Positions 22,126 to 33,440 are shown, counted from the first letter of the stretch. The stretch is DNA of 64,000 nt from Diphasiastrum complanatum (GCA_029204225.1 CM055111.1:23310899-23374898), one strand, 5' to 3'. The notes: a model not told the origin generated them from the sequence alone. Numbers and translations: made by a program.

Positions 22126-24568
22126 AGTCCTCTATGTTCTATACTGCTGCAGCAGATAGTATATGCTCATTATGAGGAACACACGATGCTAGATTTTAAG
22201 GTGTATACATCTGGGGATGCTAACCTTCTGTAACAATTTATAGACCTAGTATTCAAATTCATTGGTTACAGTGAATGGTCATGTGTACCTTTGTGATCTA
22301 CCTCTAAGAAATTTTCATGTAAAATATTTTCATTTCTCTAGTAGAATGCTTGCATTCTCAATGCCATGGACTTGATTTCGTTACTCCATTGCCTTGACAG
22401 TGACTTACAACTTTGCGAATCACAAGAAGCCTAGGCAAGCAGATTAATAAGCTTTCAAAAGTGTTAAAGTTTCAAAATATAAGATCCAAGCTGACTGCCC
22501 TAGATCTTTGAGTTTTTTAGAAATGCTCCCTCATGTTGGTGATTAGGTGCAAAGCCAGGTTAAATTCACCCATTTCAAAAGGTTTACATACTTCTCTTAT
22601 GTAGTTAAATTCACCTGCATAGAATGGATGCCTTTCATGAATTATGCTTTATATAATGCTTCTTGGTTTCCAATGGAAGGCTCGAACTTGAGACCAATGC
22701 TTTATATAATGGCATCGCTTATTTGTCAATCATTTGCATATTGTTTTTTATGCAACCTGGATCACCAATGTGCTGAGTTCAAATTTATCGATCACCTTAA
22801 TTGTCAGTTCCTGTTACTTCAAAAGTGGAAGAAAGCCTATTATTCAAGAATTTGCAACTCTAGCACACATCAATCAATCAAAGGGATTTATGAGGTATTC
22901 TTGTTAACATTCAACAAGGCATAAGACACCCAAGAGTTTCCAACTTTGATATGTTCTAGTAATAGCCTAGGTTTTTATAATGAACCATTTAATTAATCAA
23001 TACTGTCGAGATTTCAAACTAAAAAGCTATTGAATTTGTGCTCCCCTAATAGAAAACCATTGTCCTCAATGTGGCGAAGGGAATGTTTAAGGAAAATGTG
23101 TCAAACAAAGATTGCAAAAATGCACATGTTGAAGGTATCGTGGAATTGTGAATGCCATACAACAATGCATATGCCAAATATAGATGTCGAAATATAGGCT
23201 GGAACATAGAAGGGAACGAACATAATTGGCATATGAACCAGTGTTGGGCGGGTATATAGGTGCCCGACTAGTATCAGCAATGGTATCATAGAACATACTC
23301 GCTCGATATATGATTTTATGATACTACGGTCGATACTTGACCCATGTTGATTTTAGCCCATCAGTGCACTAGGGGCAAAAAATTTGAATTTAATATGGTA
23401 TCAATATAGTATCCATTTTTAGTTAGTTTTCAAAATTTACATATGTGATGAATATTATTCATGGTGTCCCAAAGACATTGGTGGGCACCAACAAAGTATT
23501 GGCCTTTAAAATCATATGCATATTACATTTAATTAGGGAGTGTGGCAAGCCACTTGGCCCTGCCTTAAGTTGGTATTTTATTTTGTATTACATGTGTTAG
23601 CGTGGATGTAAATGTGACACAAAAAAAAGTTGTCTATTTTTATTAACAAAAGATAGAAAACTCATCGTAGTACAAAAAATTGCATGTGGGAAGAGTGAAT
23701 GTTAGAAGGTGGTTTAAAGTTATTGTTTGATGCAAGTCACCAGGTAGGGTAGTTGCAAGTTGTCCTAGTTCTTTCCAGGAATGCAATGATAATAAAGCTA
23801 TTCTATATGTTGAGCTTCATGAGAAGCAACAATACTTCCAACAATAGAAACCCGATGAAGGAGGCTTACATGATATAGGTAATATAACAATGTGTGACTC
23901 CGTAAAAACTTTTCGAGTTGTGTACATGTGCATTTGTCCATATATGATCTAATTGGCTTTTGAGTTGTGTGCATTTGTCCATATATAATCTAACTGGCTT
24001 CCATACAATGTTGTTGGTGTAGTGATAGTTTGTTGAAAACCATGCATGAATGTCGTAAGATGGTTGGCATGGTTGTTGCAAGCAAGCATATTGATATTGA
24101 AATCTCCAAGAGAGTTAGTTTCACAATTTAATAAGTACTATTTAGATTGCAAGAAAGAGATATCCATTGAAGTTTGAAGGGTAAAAGTACCATTTTTGAA
24201 GCCGAAGGAAGAAAGCAACCCTGAGTTGAACTTTCATACAGTATCGTCCAAAGAGAAATTATCTGATATCAAAAGATCTCTGATATATTTGTGCCGCAAT
24301 GGGAAACCTTGAACGAGTATTTTCACATGAATAAAATTCCATCATCAACCGTAGAAAGTTGACATACACCTCAAAATATACTATGTGAGAGGTTTAGCGG
24401 AGAAAAACATAGGCAAATCAGTTTGTTACCGATGATATATGCCAATTGAGGTATAATATGATAAACGAATCCCAAACTTTTCAAAACAAGAGACATTCCA
24501 TAGATAATCAGCTTTAGCTGTGAGGCACATTCGTCTCTTGATAAACTCCCTTTTCAAAGACAAAACTA
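22126..24568. other. 3' flank of host gene and unassigned sequence
   Basis: The first few hundred bases presumably contain the host 3' untranslated region, but I could not fix a polyadenylation site. A 125-codon plus-strand frame at 22547-22924 has no recognisable domain. A short direct repeat (GAGTTGTGTRCAT...TTTGTCCATATAT.ATCTAA) occurs at about 23917 and 23961. The remainder shows nothing I can name. Confidence 0.4.
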
Positions 24569-24639
24569 TTGAGGGCTTTTTTAGATCCCTTCCTTCCCCC
24601 TCCATGCAATCTTATCATTTGTGTCATTTGTGTCTCAGA

Positions 24640-25260
24640 GCCTCAAGTCTTTCAAGAAGTACAAAAGTACAAGAAGCGAGCTAGGATGGCTCTCCACTTT
24701 ATCAAGATGAATGTCTCTAATGAGATTTTGAGAGAGATTGGTGATTGCAACTCGGCCAAGCAAGCTTGGGATACTCTCAAAGCTATTTACGAAGCCAAAA
24801 ATACCTCTAGGCTCCTCACTCTTAGAAATAAGATCTTCCAAAGTTCTCAAAATAGTGATGAGAGTGCCACTAATTATGTTTTGAGAGTGAAAGATACTCA
24901 TAGGGAGCTTTCTTGTATTGGAGATTCCATCAAACAAAGCTAGTCCAAGTCATACTTAATGGCTTGAGAGATGAGTATGAGAACCTTGTCCATTCCTATG
25001 CCATCAAGGAGGAGCTACCTATTTTGGAGGCTTTGCAAGGAGTGCCAATGGCTGAAGAATCAAGGCATGAGAACAAGCTGTTAAGGATGGACAAATTGTT
25101 ACTCAATCATAATGGTGAAGACAAAGTTTTATTTGCCAAGCACAAAGAGAGGAGCAAAAAGAAACACCAACACTTCTCTAAGGACAAAGCAAAAGAAAAA
25201 GATGAAGAGGATGATGATTCCTCTCAATATTCTACTTCAAAGATGAAGAAAAGATGTTAA
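24640..25260 (+). pseudogene. Copia F gag, frameshifted
   Basis: Gag core motifs are KYKKRARMALHFIKMNVSN, AKQAWDTLKAIYEAKNTS and NYVLRVKDTHRELSCIGDSI. The frame shifts at about 24943 and resumes with LVQVILNGLRDEYENLVHSY and a Lys/Glu-rich tail. The equivalent block in element E is at 37.6-38.1 kb and in element B at 43.9-44.8 kb. Confidence 0.85.
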
Positions 25261-25788
25261 GTGCTTCTTTTGTGGCAGAAAGGCCACTATGCCACCAATT
25301 GCTTCAAGAAGAAGAATCAATTCAAGCAAGCCAACATCTCTCATGAGAAAGAAGACCTTATGGCATCAAAATTCTCCTCTTCCACCTTCAAGGTGGATGA
25401 ATCTTGGTATATTGATAGTGGAGCATCTTCACATATGTGTAGCTCCAAGGATTCCTTTTCAACTATTATGCCTTATGAAGGAATCAAGAAGTCCATACAT
25501 ATTGCAAGTGATCAAGAGTGCAAAATTGAAGGAGTAGGGACTATTCCCTTGAAGCTTGCATCATCAAAAGTTCTCTCTCTTCAAAAGGTTTTTTTTGTTC
25601 CCAAGATTACAAAGAATCTTATAAGTGTTGGCATATTACTTGATGATGGTCTTAATGTCAATTTCCACATTGACAATGGTGTGATCAAGAAGGATGGAGA
25701 GATCCTTGCATATGGATCTAGACATGAAGGCATTTACAAATTGAACCCAAGAGAGAGTGCAAAATCTCTTGATGTTGCTTATGTATGA
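25255..25788 (+). pseudogene. Copia F zinc knuckle and protease
   Basis: A CCHC knuckle (CFFCGRK, then HYATNC in the next frame) is split by a one-base loss at about 25285. The protease then reads openly: WYIDSGASSHMCSSKDSF with the catalytic DSG, IPLKLASSKVLSLQKVFFVP, and KNLISVGILL. It continues into the pre-integrase stretch GIYKLNPRE. Confidence 0.85.
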
Positions 25789-25930
25789 TCACACAAGATG
25801 CACATTTTTTCTTTCTCCAAGATTTATTGTGCATGATTATTTTCTATTATTCAAAGCATATGTTAAGATGGAATTCTCACTGAAGATCAAAGCTTTGAGG
25901 AGTGGTATGGTAAAGAGAGGCAAGTTTCAG
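25789..25930 (+). pseudogene. Copia F integrase scrap
   Basis: A short run reading HDYFLLFKAYVKMEFSLKIK corresponds to the integrase core after the TW.Y.L strand, as in element E (HFLVFKAYVEKQFSFKVK). The rest of integrase has been removed on both sides. Confidence 0.7.
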
Positions 25931-26669
25931 GTGGTATCCACTTTAACATTCTCACTTATGCTTTATTGAGATTTCTACATCTCAAAGTTCAAGAGAGGCA
26001 ATATTAGTTTTGTATGATGCCTATTATATGGACATATTTCTTGTCATGAAAAGCTTAGATATGTTTTCAAAGTTCTTTGAAAGCAAGATATTGTGTTATC
26101 AAAAGTATGCTCTTGGATTTTGTACGAGCAAGATTGAGTTTGATACTCATAGTTTGAAAAATCATATTTTTACATGTTTTGAGACAATTTGTAAACTTAT
26201 CTTCAGATTAAGTGAAGCATCCAAAGAGGACACCTTGAGCAAGTGTTTAGTCTCAAAAATATCAAGATTGCATTTGATTTCAATAGCATGTGGACTAGTC
26301 AAGCTAGTATGCTTAATCTTGAAGATCTACACTTTTGCTCATCTTATGATCTTGATCTTAGTGAAATTTATGAGGCATGGAAGCCTCGAATTTCAATCTC
26401 TATGGTGCAGCCATCTTCGTGAAAGTTCAACTTTCAAATCAAAGATCATCATCAAGCATGGAGGAGGCACATTGAAATAGTCACAAATTGGTGGAGTACT
26501 CTTCAGAGATATTGGCAAGAGATTTCTACCAAAGCGATCTTATCATGGATTTTGTGAGGTGCTGCTATGATGGATCCTTTTGCTATTTTTTTACTTCATA
26601 TACATACAAAAGGATCCACTCAAAAAGTCTCACAAACTCCTTGATCTTACCAAGCTAATTTTTGAGGAG
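25931..26669 (+). other. Unknown 3' module of Copia F with a 156-codon frame
   Basis: Lies between the integrase scrap and the LTR. A frame at 26010-26480 contains MDIFLVMKSLDMFSKFFESK, HIFTCFETICKL and IIIKHGGGT. The inverted copy at 61368-62039 keeps the same frame (MDIFLVIDGLDMFPKHFKSK, HVFTCFEGFCKL, LIKHGGST). I do not recognise the product. It may be a real additional frame, a captured sequence, or non-coding DNA that is open by chance. Confidence 0.45.
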
Positions 26670-27430
26670 TGTGAAAAATAGTCAAAAATCAATCTTGGTG
26701 ATTTTATGTTTTTATGTTTGTGAGTACATTTCACATGTGTGGAGCATGTTCCCACATGTGTAAAGTAGTTACAAAAGTCATCTATCATAGCTTTAGGAGT
26801 TTCATAAGTTTTTATGTCAAGCATCTTCGTGTAGAGGTGTGATAGGGCCAAAAATTGGCATAGATTGCAAATTGGTCAAATCCACATGTAATGTCTTTAT
26901 TGAGCCAAAAGTAGTTTATGATGCAATCTTGAGATAGTTAGGCTTGTAAATAGGATTTTGACACTTGTGTTAATGTAATTTGACGAGTGATCAAGTCAAA
27001 GTGTTGGCTTTGGTCAAGGGGTCCAATAGAAATCAAAAAATCTTCATGGTCCAATAGAATTGCAAGATGGATGCATCACTCATCCAATAGCATTAGAGAG
27101 GCTAGGATTAGGGGTCCAATAGCATTCAAGGAAGGATATCCATGAGTTTCATATGTACTTCTCTTTCCAATCATAATCTATGTCGAGTTTTTGAGTCAAA
27201 CTTGAGAATTGTGGATTTTGCTTGTATTACACACTCTCTCTACCCGAGACCAAATTTGCTCTATTCTCTCTCTACCTGAGAAGAGGAGCTTAATTTTACT
27301 TAGTTTTTTCATGGATCACTTTCTTACATGGTATGTACTTTGGTTATCAACCTATGCATCTATCTTTGCCTCTATGCCTTAGTTTTTTTATCTAGATCTT
27401 GGATTTCAATCTAGTAAGTGGCCCTATCAC
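26670..27430 (+). repeat. LTR of Copia F (right end approximate)
   Basis: Starts TGTGAAAAATAG directly after the purine tract GAGGAG. It matches the inverted LTR at about 60,430-61,180 to near 27,418. Four CCAATAG words lie at 27,022-27,117, and a CT-rich R/U5-like part follows. The left copy has about 70 extra bases between two TTAGTTTTTT repeats. Confidence 0.65.
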
Positions 27431-27434
27431 TAGC

Positions 27435-27875
27435 TTACACATAGATGGTAACAAATAAAATTTGTAATACCCCTAAACTCAACATAGATGACTTTTTGTA
27501 TTTTTCACAGTTTATTCTATTCAAAGCACCTAAAAGTGGAAGGGAGTCAAATGTCGAAATTTGGATAAAAGTAGCCTTGACATGAATGTGCTTGCTCCTT
27601 TCAAACCGATAATTATCTCTGATCTCTTCCATCCACCCTTGGGCATGATGATTGTCATCCCATCACAGAAACATTTTTTTAGATAATTCTACCCAATCAT
27701 CATTTCTAACAAGCTCATCCTCGAATGTCTCATTTAACTCAAGCCATATTGCACCACCCCATGTTTTTTTAATATCTTCATTCAAAAGGATATTAACATC
27801 TCCTACTCCACACAAAGATAGCACAAATGATCTTTTCTCTTCTAAATAACCATCTTCTCTCAAGGTCTTTTTCAT
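27435..27875 (-). pseudogene. Unknown gene fragment, one in-frame stop
   Basis: The minus strand holds one continuous frame of about 147 codons broken by a single stop near 27,663. Visible stretches are LREDGYLEEKRSFVLSLCGV, IKKTWGGAIWLELNETFED, WDDNHHAQGWMEEIRDNYRF and LLGALNRINCEKYKK. It has the look of a globular protein and not of random translation. I cannot assign a family. It abuts a Copia LTR on one side and a Copia RNase H tail on the other, so it may be a host sequence trapped between insertions. Confidence 0.4.
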
Positions 27876-27879
27876 GGCA

Positions 27880-28141
27880 TTTTTTTTGGGACCAGCCTAC
27901 TACACAGTTTCATGGATATAAATCCTACACAAAGGAAATCTTCCATGCAAGATCAAAGCATATTGAGATCTCTCATCATTTTGTGAGGGAAAAGATGAAA
28001 TCAAAGGAAGTATCTTTGGAGCATGTGGCAAGCAGTGAATGTTTTGCTGATATTTTCAGTAAACCACTTCAAAGAGCTGCATTTGTGAAGTTAAGATCAG
28101 CCCTAGGGTTGATAAGCAAATCTATGTTATCTTCAAACTAG
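27880..28141 (+). pseudogene. Copia RNase H C-terminal tail
   Basis: Plus-strand frame with IFHARSKHIEISHHFVREKM, VASSECFADIFSKPLQRAAF and VKLRSALGLISKSML, then TAG at 28139-28141. A purine tract GAGGAGGAG and an LTR start follow. Upstream pol is missing. Confidence 0.9.
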
Positions 28142-28154
28142 TTGTGAGGAGGAG

Positions 28155-28460
28155 TGTTAAAATTACACAAGCTAGTTTGTAATTTTCCCTTGTAAATTGC
28201 ATTGAGGCCATGTTGTGGGTTGTCACACGTGCCAAAAGAATAGGATACTTTTTCTAAGTCAAATCCCTAACCTAGCTTTGGAATGGTAACTTTGGAATGA
28301 GACCAAAATGTGCATATATAGGCTAGAGAGATTCTAGGAGCTAAAAATAGCAATTTCTAAAGTTGAATGTTTTTTCCTTTCCATTTGCTTTTGTAATGAC
28401 TTGAAGATTCTCAAGAGTCAAGAATCAAGATAGCCAATAGTTGGCACTTGGCCTGACATC
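28155..28460 (+). repeat. Copia LTR fragment
   Basis: Starts TGTTAAAATTAC after the purine tract. It contains a TATA-like GCATATATAGGC near 28,312. The 3' end is unclear because the Gypsy LTR region follows. The boundary at 28,460 is a guess. Confidence 0.5.
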
Positions 28461-28599
28461 TTACTATTAGCAACAAAGTAAAATCATAGTAAAATAAAAC
28501 ACCATGGCATGTGTATTGTAAGTCCACGTGTGAGTACTTGTTAATAAACTCCTACCATGGCATGTGTGTTATAAGTCCATGGGTAGAAACTTAATTGAA

Positions 28600-28765
28600 T
28601 TCTAAACTTCTAAGTTAGAAAAACTTAACTTAGAGAACTTAAACTTAGAAGCTTAAGCTTAGAAAATAAAAGATTCTAAGTTATCTTGAGTTCTAAGTTT
28701 AGAGTCTTAGGCTTTCTAAGTTAGAAGTTGAGAAGCTTAGAAGCCTTAGAATGGCAAGTTTTAGA
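28600..28765. repeat. Cluster of CTAAGTT/AACTTAG inverted words
   Basis: Within the proposed Gypsy LTR, words such as CTAAGTTAGAA, AACTTAGAGAACTT and TTAGAAGCTTAAGCTTAG recur in both directions, so the stretch can fold back on itself repeatedly. Confidence 0.6.
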
Positions 28766-29054
28766 AACTAATCTCATAATTTAGTAGAAGCTTATGGAAG
28801 GCCCTTCTTGCTATAAGAAGAGAGGCATTTCCCTTGTAAAATAACACTTTGAGATTATGGCAAATTCCTTTGTGATTATCTTGTGTTTCATTGTGTTCCC
28901 TTTGGAAAGGTGCATAGCTTTAGGGAAGGTGCTTGGGCCTCCTCTTGCCTCCTTCCATTGGATTTATTGTGGCATGTTCCTTATTGCTTATTTAAGTAGT
29001 ATTAGCCGCAATGTATATTTCATTTCCCTTTGGTAGTTAGTATTAGTTTTATGG

Positions 29055-29225
29055 TTTGCTAGTTAAGAAGCCTTAGCAAGCCTAGTTTAGATTAGAAACC
29101 TTTGCTAGTTGGGTAAGCCTTAACAAGGTTTTAGTTTATTAACGGTTCTTGGCTAGTTGGGTAAGCCTTAGCCAAATCTTAGTTTAGTTGTTTCCGAGCA
29201 CCAGTTGGGAAGCCTTGGTGCTACC
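29055..29225 (+). repeat. Tandem repeat, 46-48 bp period, about 3.5 copies
   Basis: The phrase TAGTTGGGTAAGCCTTAG followed by CAA recurs at about 29,061, 29,107, 29,155 and 29,203, with 46, 48 and 48 bp spacing. It lies in the 3' half of the proposed Gypsy LTR. Confidence 0.75.
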
Positions 29226-29360
29226 TTTTCATTTATTTATTTTATTTGTAGTTGGAAGCTTGTAGATCTTAGAAGGTGGACGACCAGTCTACCACTATAC
29301 TACGCACAAACCTCTTCCTTAGACCTAGCCACTGTAGTGGAGTAGAAATACTTCCAACAT

Positions 29361-29375
29361 TGGTGTCGTTGCCGC
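29361..29375 (+). other. Gypsy primer-binding site
   Basis: TGGTGTCGTTGCCGC resembles the TGGCGCCGTTGCCGG site used by plant Gypsy elements. It lies one base after an LTR end reading CTTCCAACA. Confidence 0.7.
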
Positions 29376-29894
29376 TTTCTAAGTTTTTTTCTACATAGCT
29401 TACTTGTTTTCATTTTTACTTAACGCGGTTGTGTGTATGCTTGTCTGCTATTTTCCTTCGAACTACAGCACAAGACTTCTCTCCAGGTCCTACACGAGCT
29501 GCTGAGCAACCTATCAAGCCGAGGGGGAAGCAACAAAAGTGTCAACTTGGGCATTTTCTTTGAAAAGAGTGACCCAAGTGACATTTTTTTCGACCAATCA
29601 GATATACCAGAATTCGTCTAGCTGCAGCCATAATAGAATATCATTTTTCATCCAACCCCCTCTACAATTTTTGACCATGTTCAGATTTTTTGAAAACCCA
29701 CTATTTTACTGTCAAAATTTTTTGTTTTCCACCCAAATCTTTGTGTCGAAATTCGTCGGCTTCACTGAGGCTAGATCTATAAAAGATCAGTCATCCAGCA
29801 GCTCTACAAATTCTATCTCAGAGATTTAGCTTGTTTTCTGTTAGAAAATCATTTTTTCCACTATTATCCTTGTCTGTCAGCAAAACTTCCATTA

Positions 29895-30560
29895 CAGAAA
29901 TCGCCGACCATACCAAGAAATTGCCCACAGTCTGAACGATTTTCATACATCCTCTGTGAATTTTGTCCATTACAAAAAATAAAAAAAAATTAAAAAATCA
30001 ATATTTTGACAATAAAAACTTCTTATTAGAAATTGTCGATTATACCATGAAATCGTCCGTAGTTTAAACGATTTCTGACGAATTCTAAAATATAATTAAA
30101 AAAAATTTAGTATCAGAAATCGTGGACCATACCATGAAGTCGCCCACAGTCTGAACGATTTTCTATACATCATCTACGAATTCTATCCTTTACTAAAATT
30201 CAAAAAAATAAAAAAATCAATATTTTATCAATGAAAACTCCTTATTAGAAATCGTCGACCATACAATAAAATCGTCCGTAGTCTGAATGATTTTTGGCAA
30301 AAAAAAAAAATTAAAAAAAAATTCAGTAACAGAAATCGTGGACCATACCATGAAATCACTCACAATCTAAACAATTTCTATACATCATCTGCGAATTCTG
30401 TCCTTTACAAAAAAATCAATATTTTGTCAGTAAAAACTCACTATCAGAAATCGTCGTCCATACTATGAAATCGCCCGTAGTCTGAACGATTTTTGACGAA
30501 TTCTAACAAAAAAAAAGCTCAGTATTTTCTCAGTGAAATTTTTTATTAGAATTCGCGAGT
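29895..30560 (+). repeat. Dimeric tandem repeat, about 217 bp higher-order unit, 3 copies
   Basis: The phrase AGAAATCGTSGACCATACCATGAAATCG starts at 29,896, 30,028, 30,115, 30,247, 30,331 and 30,446. Spacing alternates about 132 and 86 bp. Odd copies continue with CCCACAGTCTGAACGATTTT and CATCATCTGCGAATTC. Even copies continue with CCGTAGTCTGAACGATTTTT and GACGAATTC. It lies in the leader between primer site and gag. Confidence 0.85.
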
Positions 30561-30829
30561 ACTGTATTCTGATTCAACAGGCTGTTTGCGAGTTCTACTC
30601 TTCTCTAAGAATTCTATTACTCCAAAAAAGGATAAATTCTTGTCCAAATACACTATTTTGCAAGAAAACTATCTTTTTGACCTTTTGTGACCAAATACAG
30701 TATTGTACTGGTCATCTGTATTGTTATTTTGTTTTTCATTCTACATCATGTCACGAGAATGTGCTGAATCTTCTAGTCCTACACCTCCATGCCTATAACG
30801 CAGAATTCCATGCATTGTTGTGCCAAAGT

Positions 30830-31968
30830 ACGAAGGAGAATTTTACCGAGTTAAATTTCTTCAAGACTTTGATAATGCATGTCGCTTCTATGGAGGAAAC
30901 TGCCAAAGAGTGGTATCTCAACCTAGAAGCTCCTAATCTTGTTTATTGGAATACTCTCAAAGACACTCTTATCAAGCGTTTCAAACCTTCTAAACTGACT
31001 CAAAGTCCATTCATCCAAATCACACATATTAAGATGCGTCACGAAGAGTCTGTAAGAAGCTACATTGAACGTTTTAAACGTCTCAAAGCAGAATGTGTTG
31101 ATGAGAATATCACCGAATGAATGGCCATCAAATTGTTCCTAGTTAGACTTCCTGGAAGTATCCACCAGGAACTGAAACCAATTAATCTTTATGGTCAACT
31201 TAAGGATGTAATGAATGATGCCATTCAGAAGAAGACGAGGGGTCCGATGAGGACTTTGATTACCGCGACAAGAAATCCAAACTCCTCGAACGTCTTCACA
31301 ACCATAAGAGAATACAGCCCAATCTTCAGAACTTCTACATCAAACGAAAACTTGGCAGAAAGCTCAACAAACTCACATGGACAAACTAATTACTGATTTT
31401 CAAAACGCTATGAAAAATATTGCTGACAAATCTTTTCTAGCAAGAGAAAATGTATGGTGTCCTATCTATTCGCAAAATCACACTACTAATGAGTGCCCCC
31501 AACTGAAGATCCATTTCCCATTAGGCCTAGACCTATATATCAGCCTTACTACCCCTTCACTCCACAACAACCCATGCAACCACTAGGAGTTTATCAACCA
31601 CGACCAACTACACCCAATCGGTTCCAACCACGCCAACAGTTTGTCGTTAATCAACCCGTTTCACAACAGCTATGAATTTTTTTGATCCAAATTTCATAGA
31701 TCCAGCAACTTATTTTGTGGATGACACTACTCCACCAGGATATTCCTCTAAACCGGTGGTATATTATCCGTATGATGCTAATGCCCTGATCTATGATCCT
31801 AACCAAGCTGTGTTTGTGACGCAACAATTTTTCGCAATACATGGATGTTTTATTTGTGTAGGTAAACATCCTAGTATTTGCTGTCCAGACAAACTTCGTC
31901 TTCCACCAGCTTGTGAAAATTGTGGCATTGAACACCATGTTAAGGATTGTCCTTCATGTTTGCTCTAA
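30830..31968 (+). pseudogene. Gypsy gag, interrupted
   Basis: The capsid domain reads FFKTLIMHVASMEETAKEWY, LKDTLIKRFKPSKL and MRHEESVRSYIERFKRLKAE, then a stop at about 31,118. It resumes as MAIKLFLVRLPGSIHQELKP. A knuckle-like CPIYSQNHTTNEC (second Cys replaced by Tyr) and a later CENCGIEHHVKDC lie at 31.4-31.95 kb in shifted frames. At least three breaks are present. The region after the stop at 31,966 shows no protease. Confidence 0.75.
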
Positions 31969-33440
31969 CACAGTTGTGCTACTTCTGAGAGATTTATTGA
32001 TTGATGTTTGTTATGTGAGTCTGAATATGTGTTTGTAAGTCCGTAACCTATGTCGTTTTGTGATTACAATCTTTTAGTTTGCTCATCTTTTTTACTTTTC
32101 TTTTTACACCCTTTTACATTATGTTTTTTTTCTTGCATGTTTGGTAGTCAAAGAATCTTTAAAATACTCAGGCGTAAATTTTAGCTTCTATTCCAAAACA
32201 TTATCTTGTGCACCGCCATTATCACCATGCTCCATCAGATATTATCTACCGATGTGCGACCAACACAAATTATCTTCACAAGCGATGTTGTGCAACTCCA
32301 AAGCATAATTCAAATGTGAGAAAAAATCACTACTCAGAAGACACAAGCCAGAGACCACTCACACAAGCTTCCAAGCAGTATTTTCTTAGGAGTGGACTCC
32401 CAAGACACAACATACAGGTTGGAGAAACGCAGTTAAGGGGACTTCACAATAAATGTTCTCTTTGGAAACAAATGGAGCACATTATCTAGCTGCAAACATT
32501 ATCCAACAAAAGATTTGTCTTCCCAACAAGATGGAGGGTGCCAAAAAAAAAAATACAATCACCTTCAATAAGCAGTTTATGTAAGCGATACAAAATCCAC
32601 GCTTTTCCAGCTATATATCCATGCCAACTACTTCAACAAAGCTCAAAAGTTGCCATATGAAAGAAATCCCAAGTCAATCAGAGAATGAAATTATAGATCC
32701 ACGACCTCAAGGACAAATGCCATTTTCAAAGGCAAACAACGATGACTCTTTGGAAAATTCTACACTGAGCATTGGTCATGAACAGATATAATACAATACA
32801 CAAGATCTTTATCATCCCTTGTCCACACCCATTCCTTCCCCCATGTTCCACCATATAATTCATTTTGAAACTTCATCTCACTTTTCTCATCCATGCTTCA
32901 AGACCTCCTTCCCACCCGATTGATTAATCTAAACTTGCTCTAGTTCTCAATTGAAGCACTTCGTGGATCAGGCAAGTCTACAACATCTACAGCATACAAA
33001 CGATGCCAATTCAGAACTCTCGCTGAGGAAAGACAAGCATATTATCAAAAGGACCTTGGAGATTTTTCACAAAAATAAAACCAATGCAATTCAATACTTG
33101 TTTGGACTTTTTTTCCTATATCAATCTTCAAAAGTGAAATAAAAATTGCAAAAAAATCATACAACAATCTTGGAAGAAACGAGCCCGCCTTGATAATGTC
33201 TTGATCTATCTCATCATGTGGTATGCAGACCATTTGGCACATGTGATGAAAGACATCTTTCTAGCCAGCTCCACATGGACTAGGTTAAAGACATGTACAA
33301 GACAATTTAGAAAAGTTAGTAAAAGGTATTTCACAAAAGGCCATCAAAATCAAATGCTTTAAAATCAAAAACATACCATGTTTCTAGTACATTAATAATG
33401 CATAATTTAGTATAATACCCTTGCATTATCCTCTATTTTT
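31969..33440. other. Unassigned region downstream of the gag-only Gypsy
   Basis: Short frames only, no domain recognised. If the Gypsy element once had pol or a 3' LTR here, it is not recognisable. Confidence 0.4.

Larger units (their letters stand above)
24569..27430 (+). mobile_element. Copia element F: gag-protease, integrase scrap, 3' module, LTR
   Basis: Plus-strand order is gag (from about 24,569, N-terminus missing), zinc knuckle and protease, a short integrase scrap, a 740-bp module of unknown nature, then purine tract and LTR. Reverse transcriptase and RNase H are absent, so this is an internally deleted copy. The module and LTR reappear inverted at 60.4-62.0 kb. Confidence 0.75.
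28461..31968 (+). mobile_element. Ty3/Gypsy element with gag only (LTR, primer site, leader, gag)
   Basis: An LTR-like region (about 28,461-29,359) ends CCAACA, followed after one base by a TGGTGTCGTTGCCG primer site. A 1.2-kb repeat-rich leader leads to a gag that ends at 31,968. No protease, RT or integrase is recognisable up to 33.4 kb. This is either a pol-deleted copy or a non-autonomous family. No 3' LTR was found. Confidence 0.6.

Noticed and set aside
22547-22924. 125-codon plus-strand frame after the host gene
   Set aside because: No recognisable motif. More likely 3' untranslated or intergenic sequence.
29895-30560. CRISPR-like array (regularly spaced repeats in the Gypsy leader)
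   Set aside because: Repeats and intervening sequences are both repeated, spacing alternates 132/86 bp, and the context is a plant retroelement leader.
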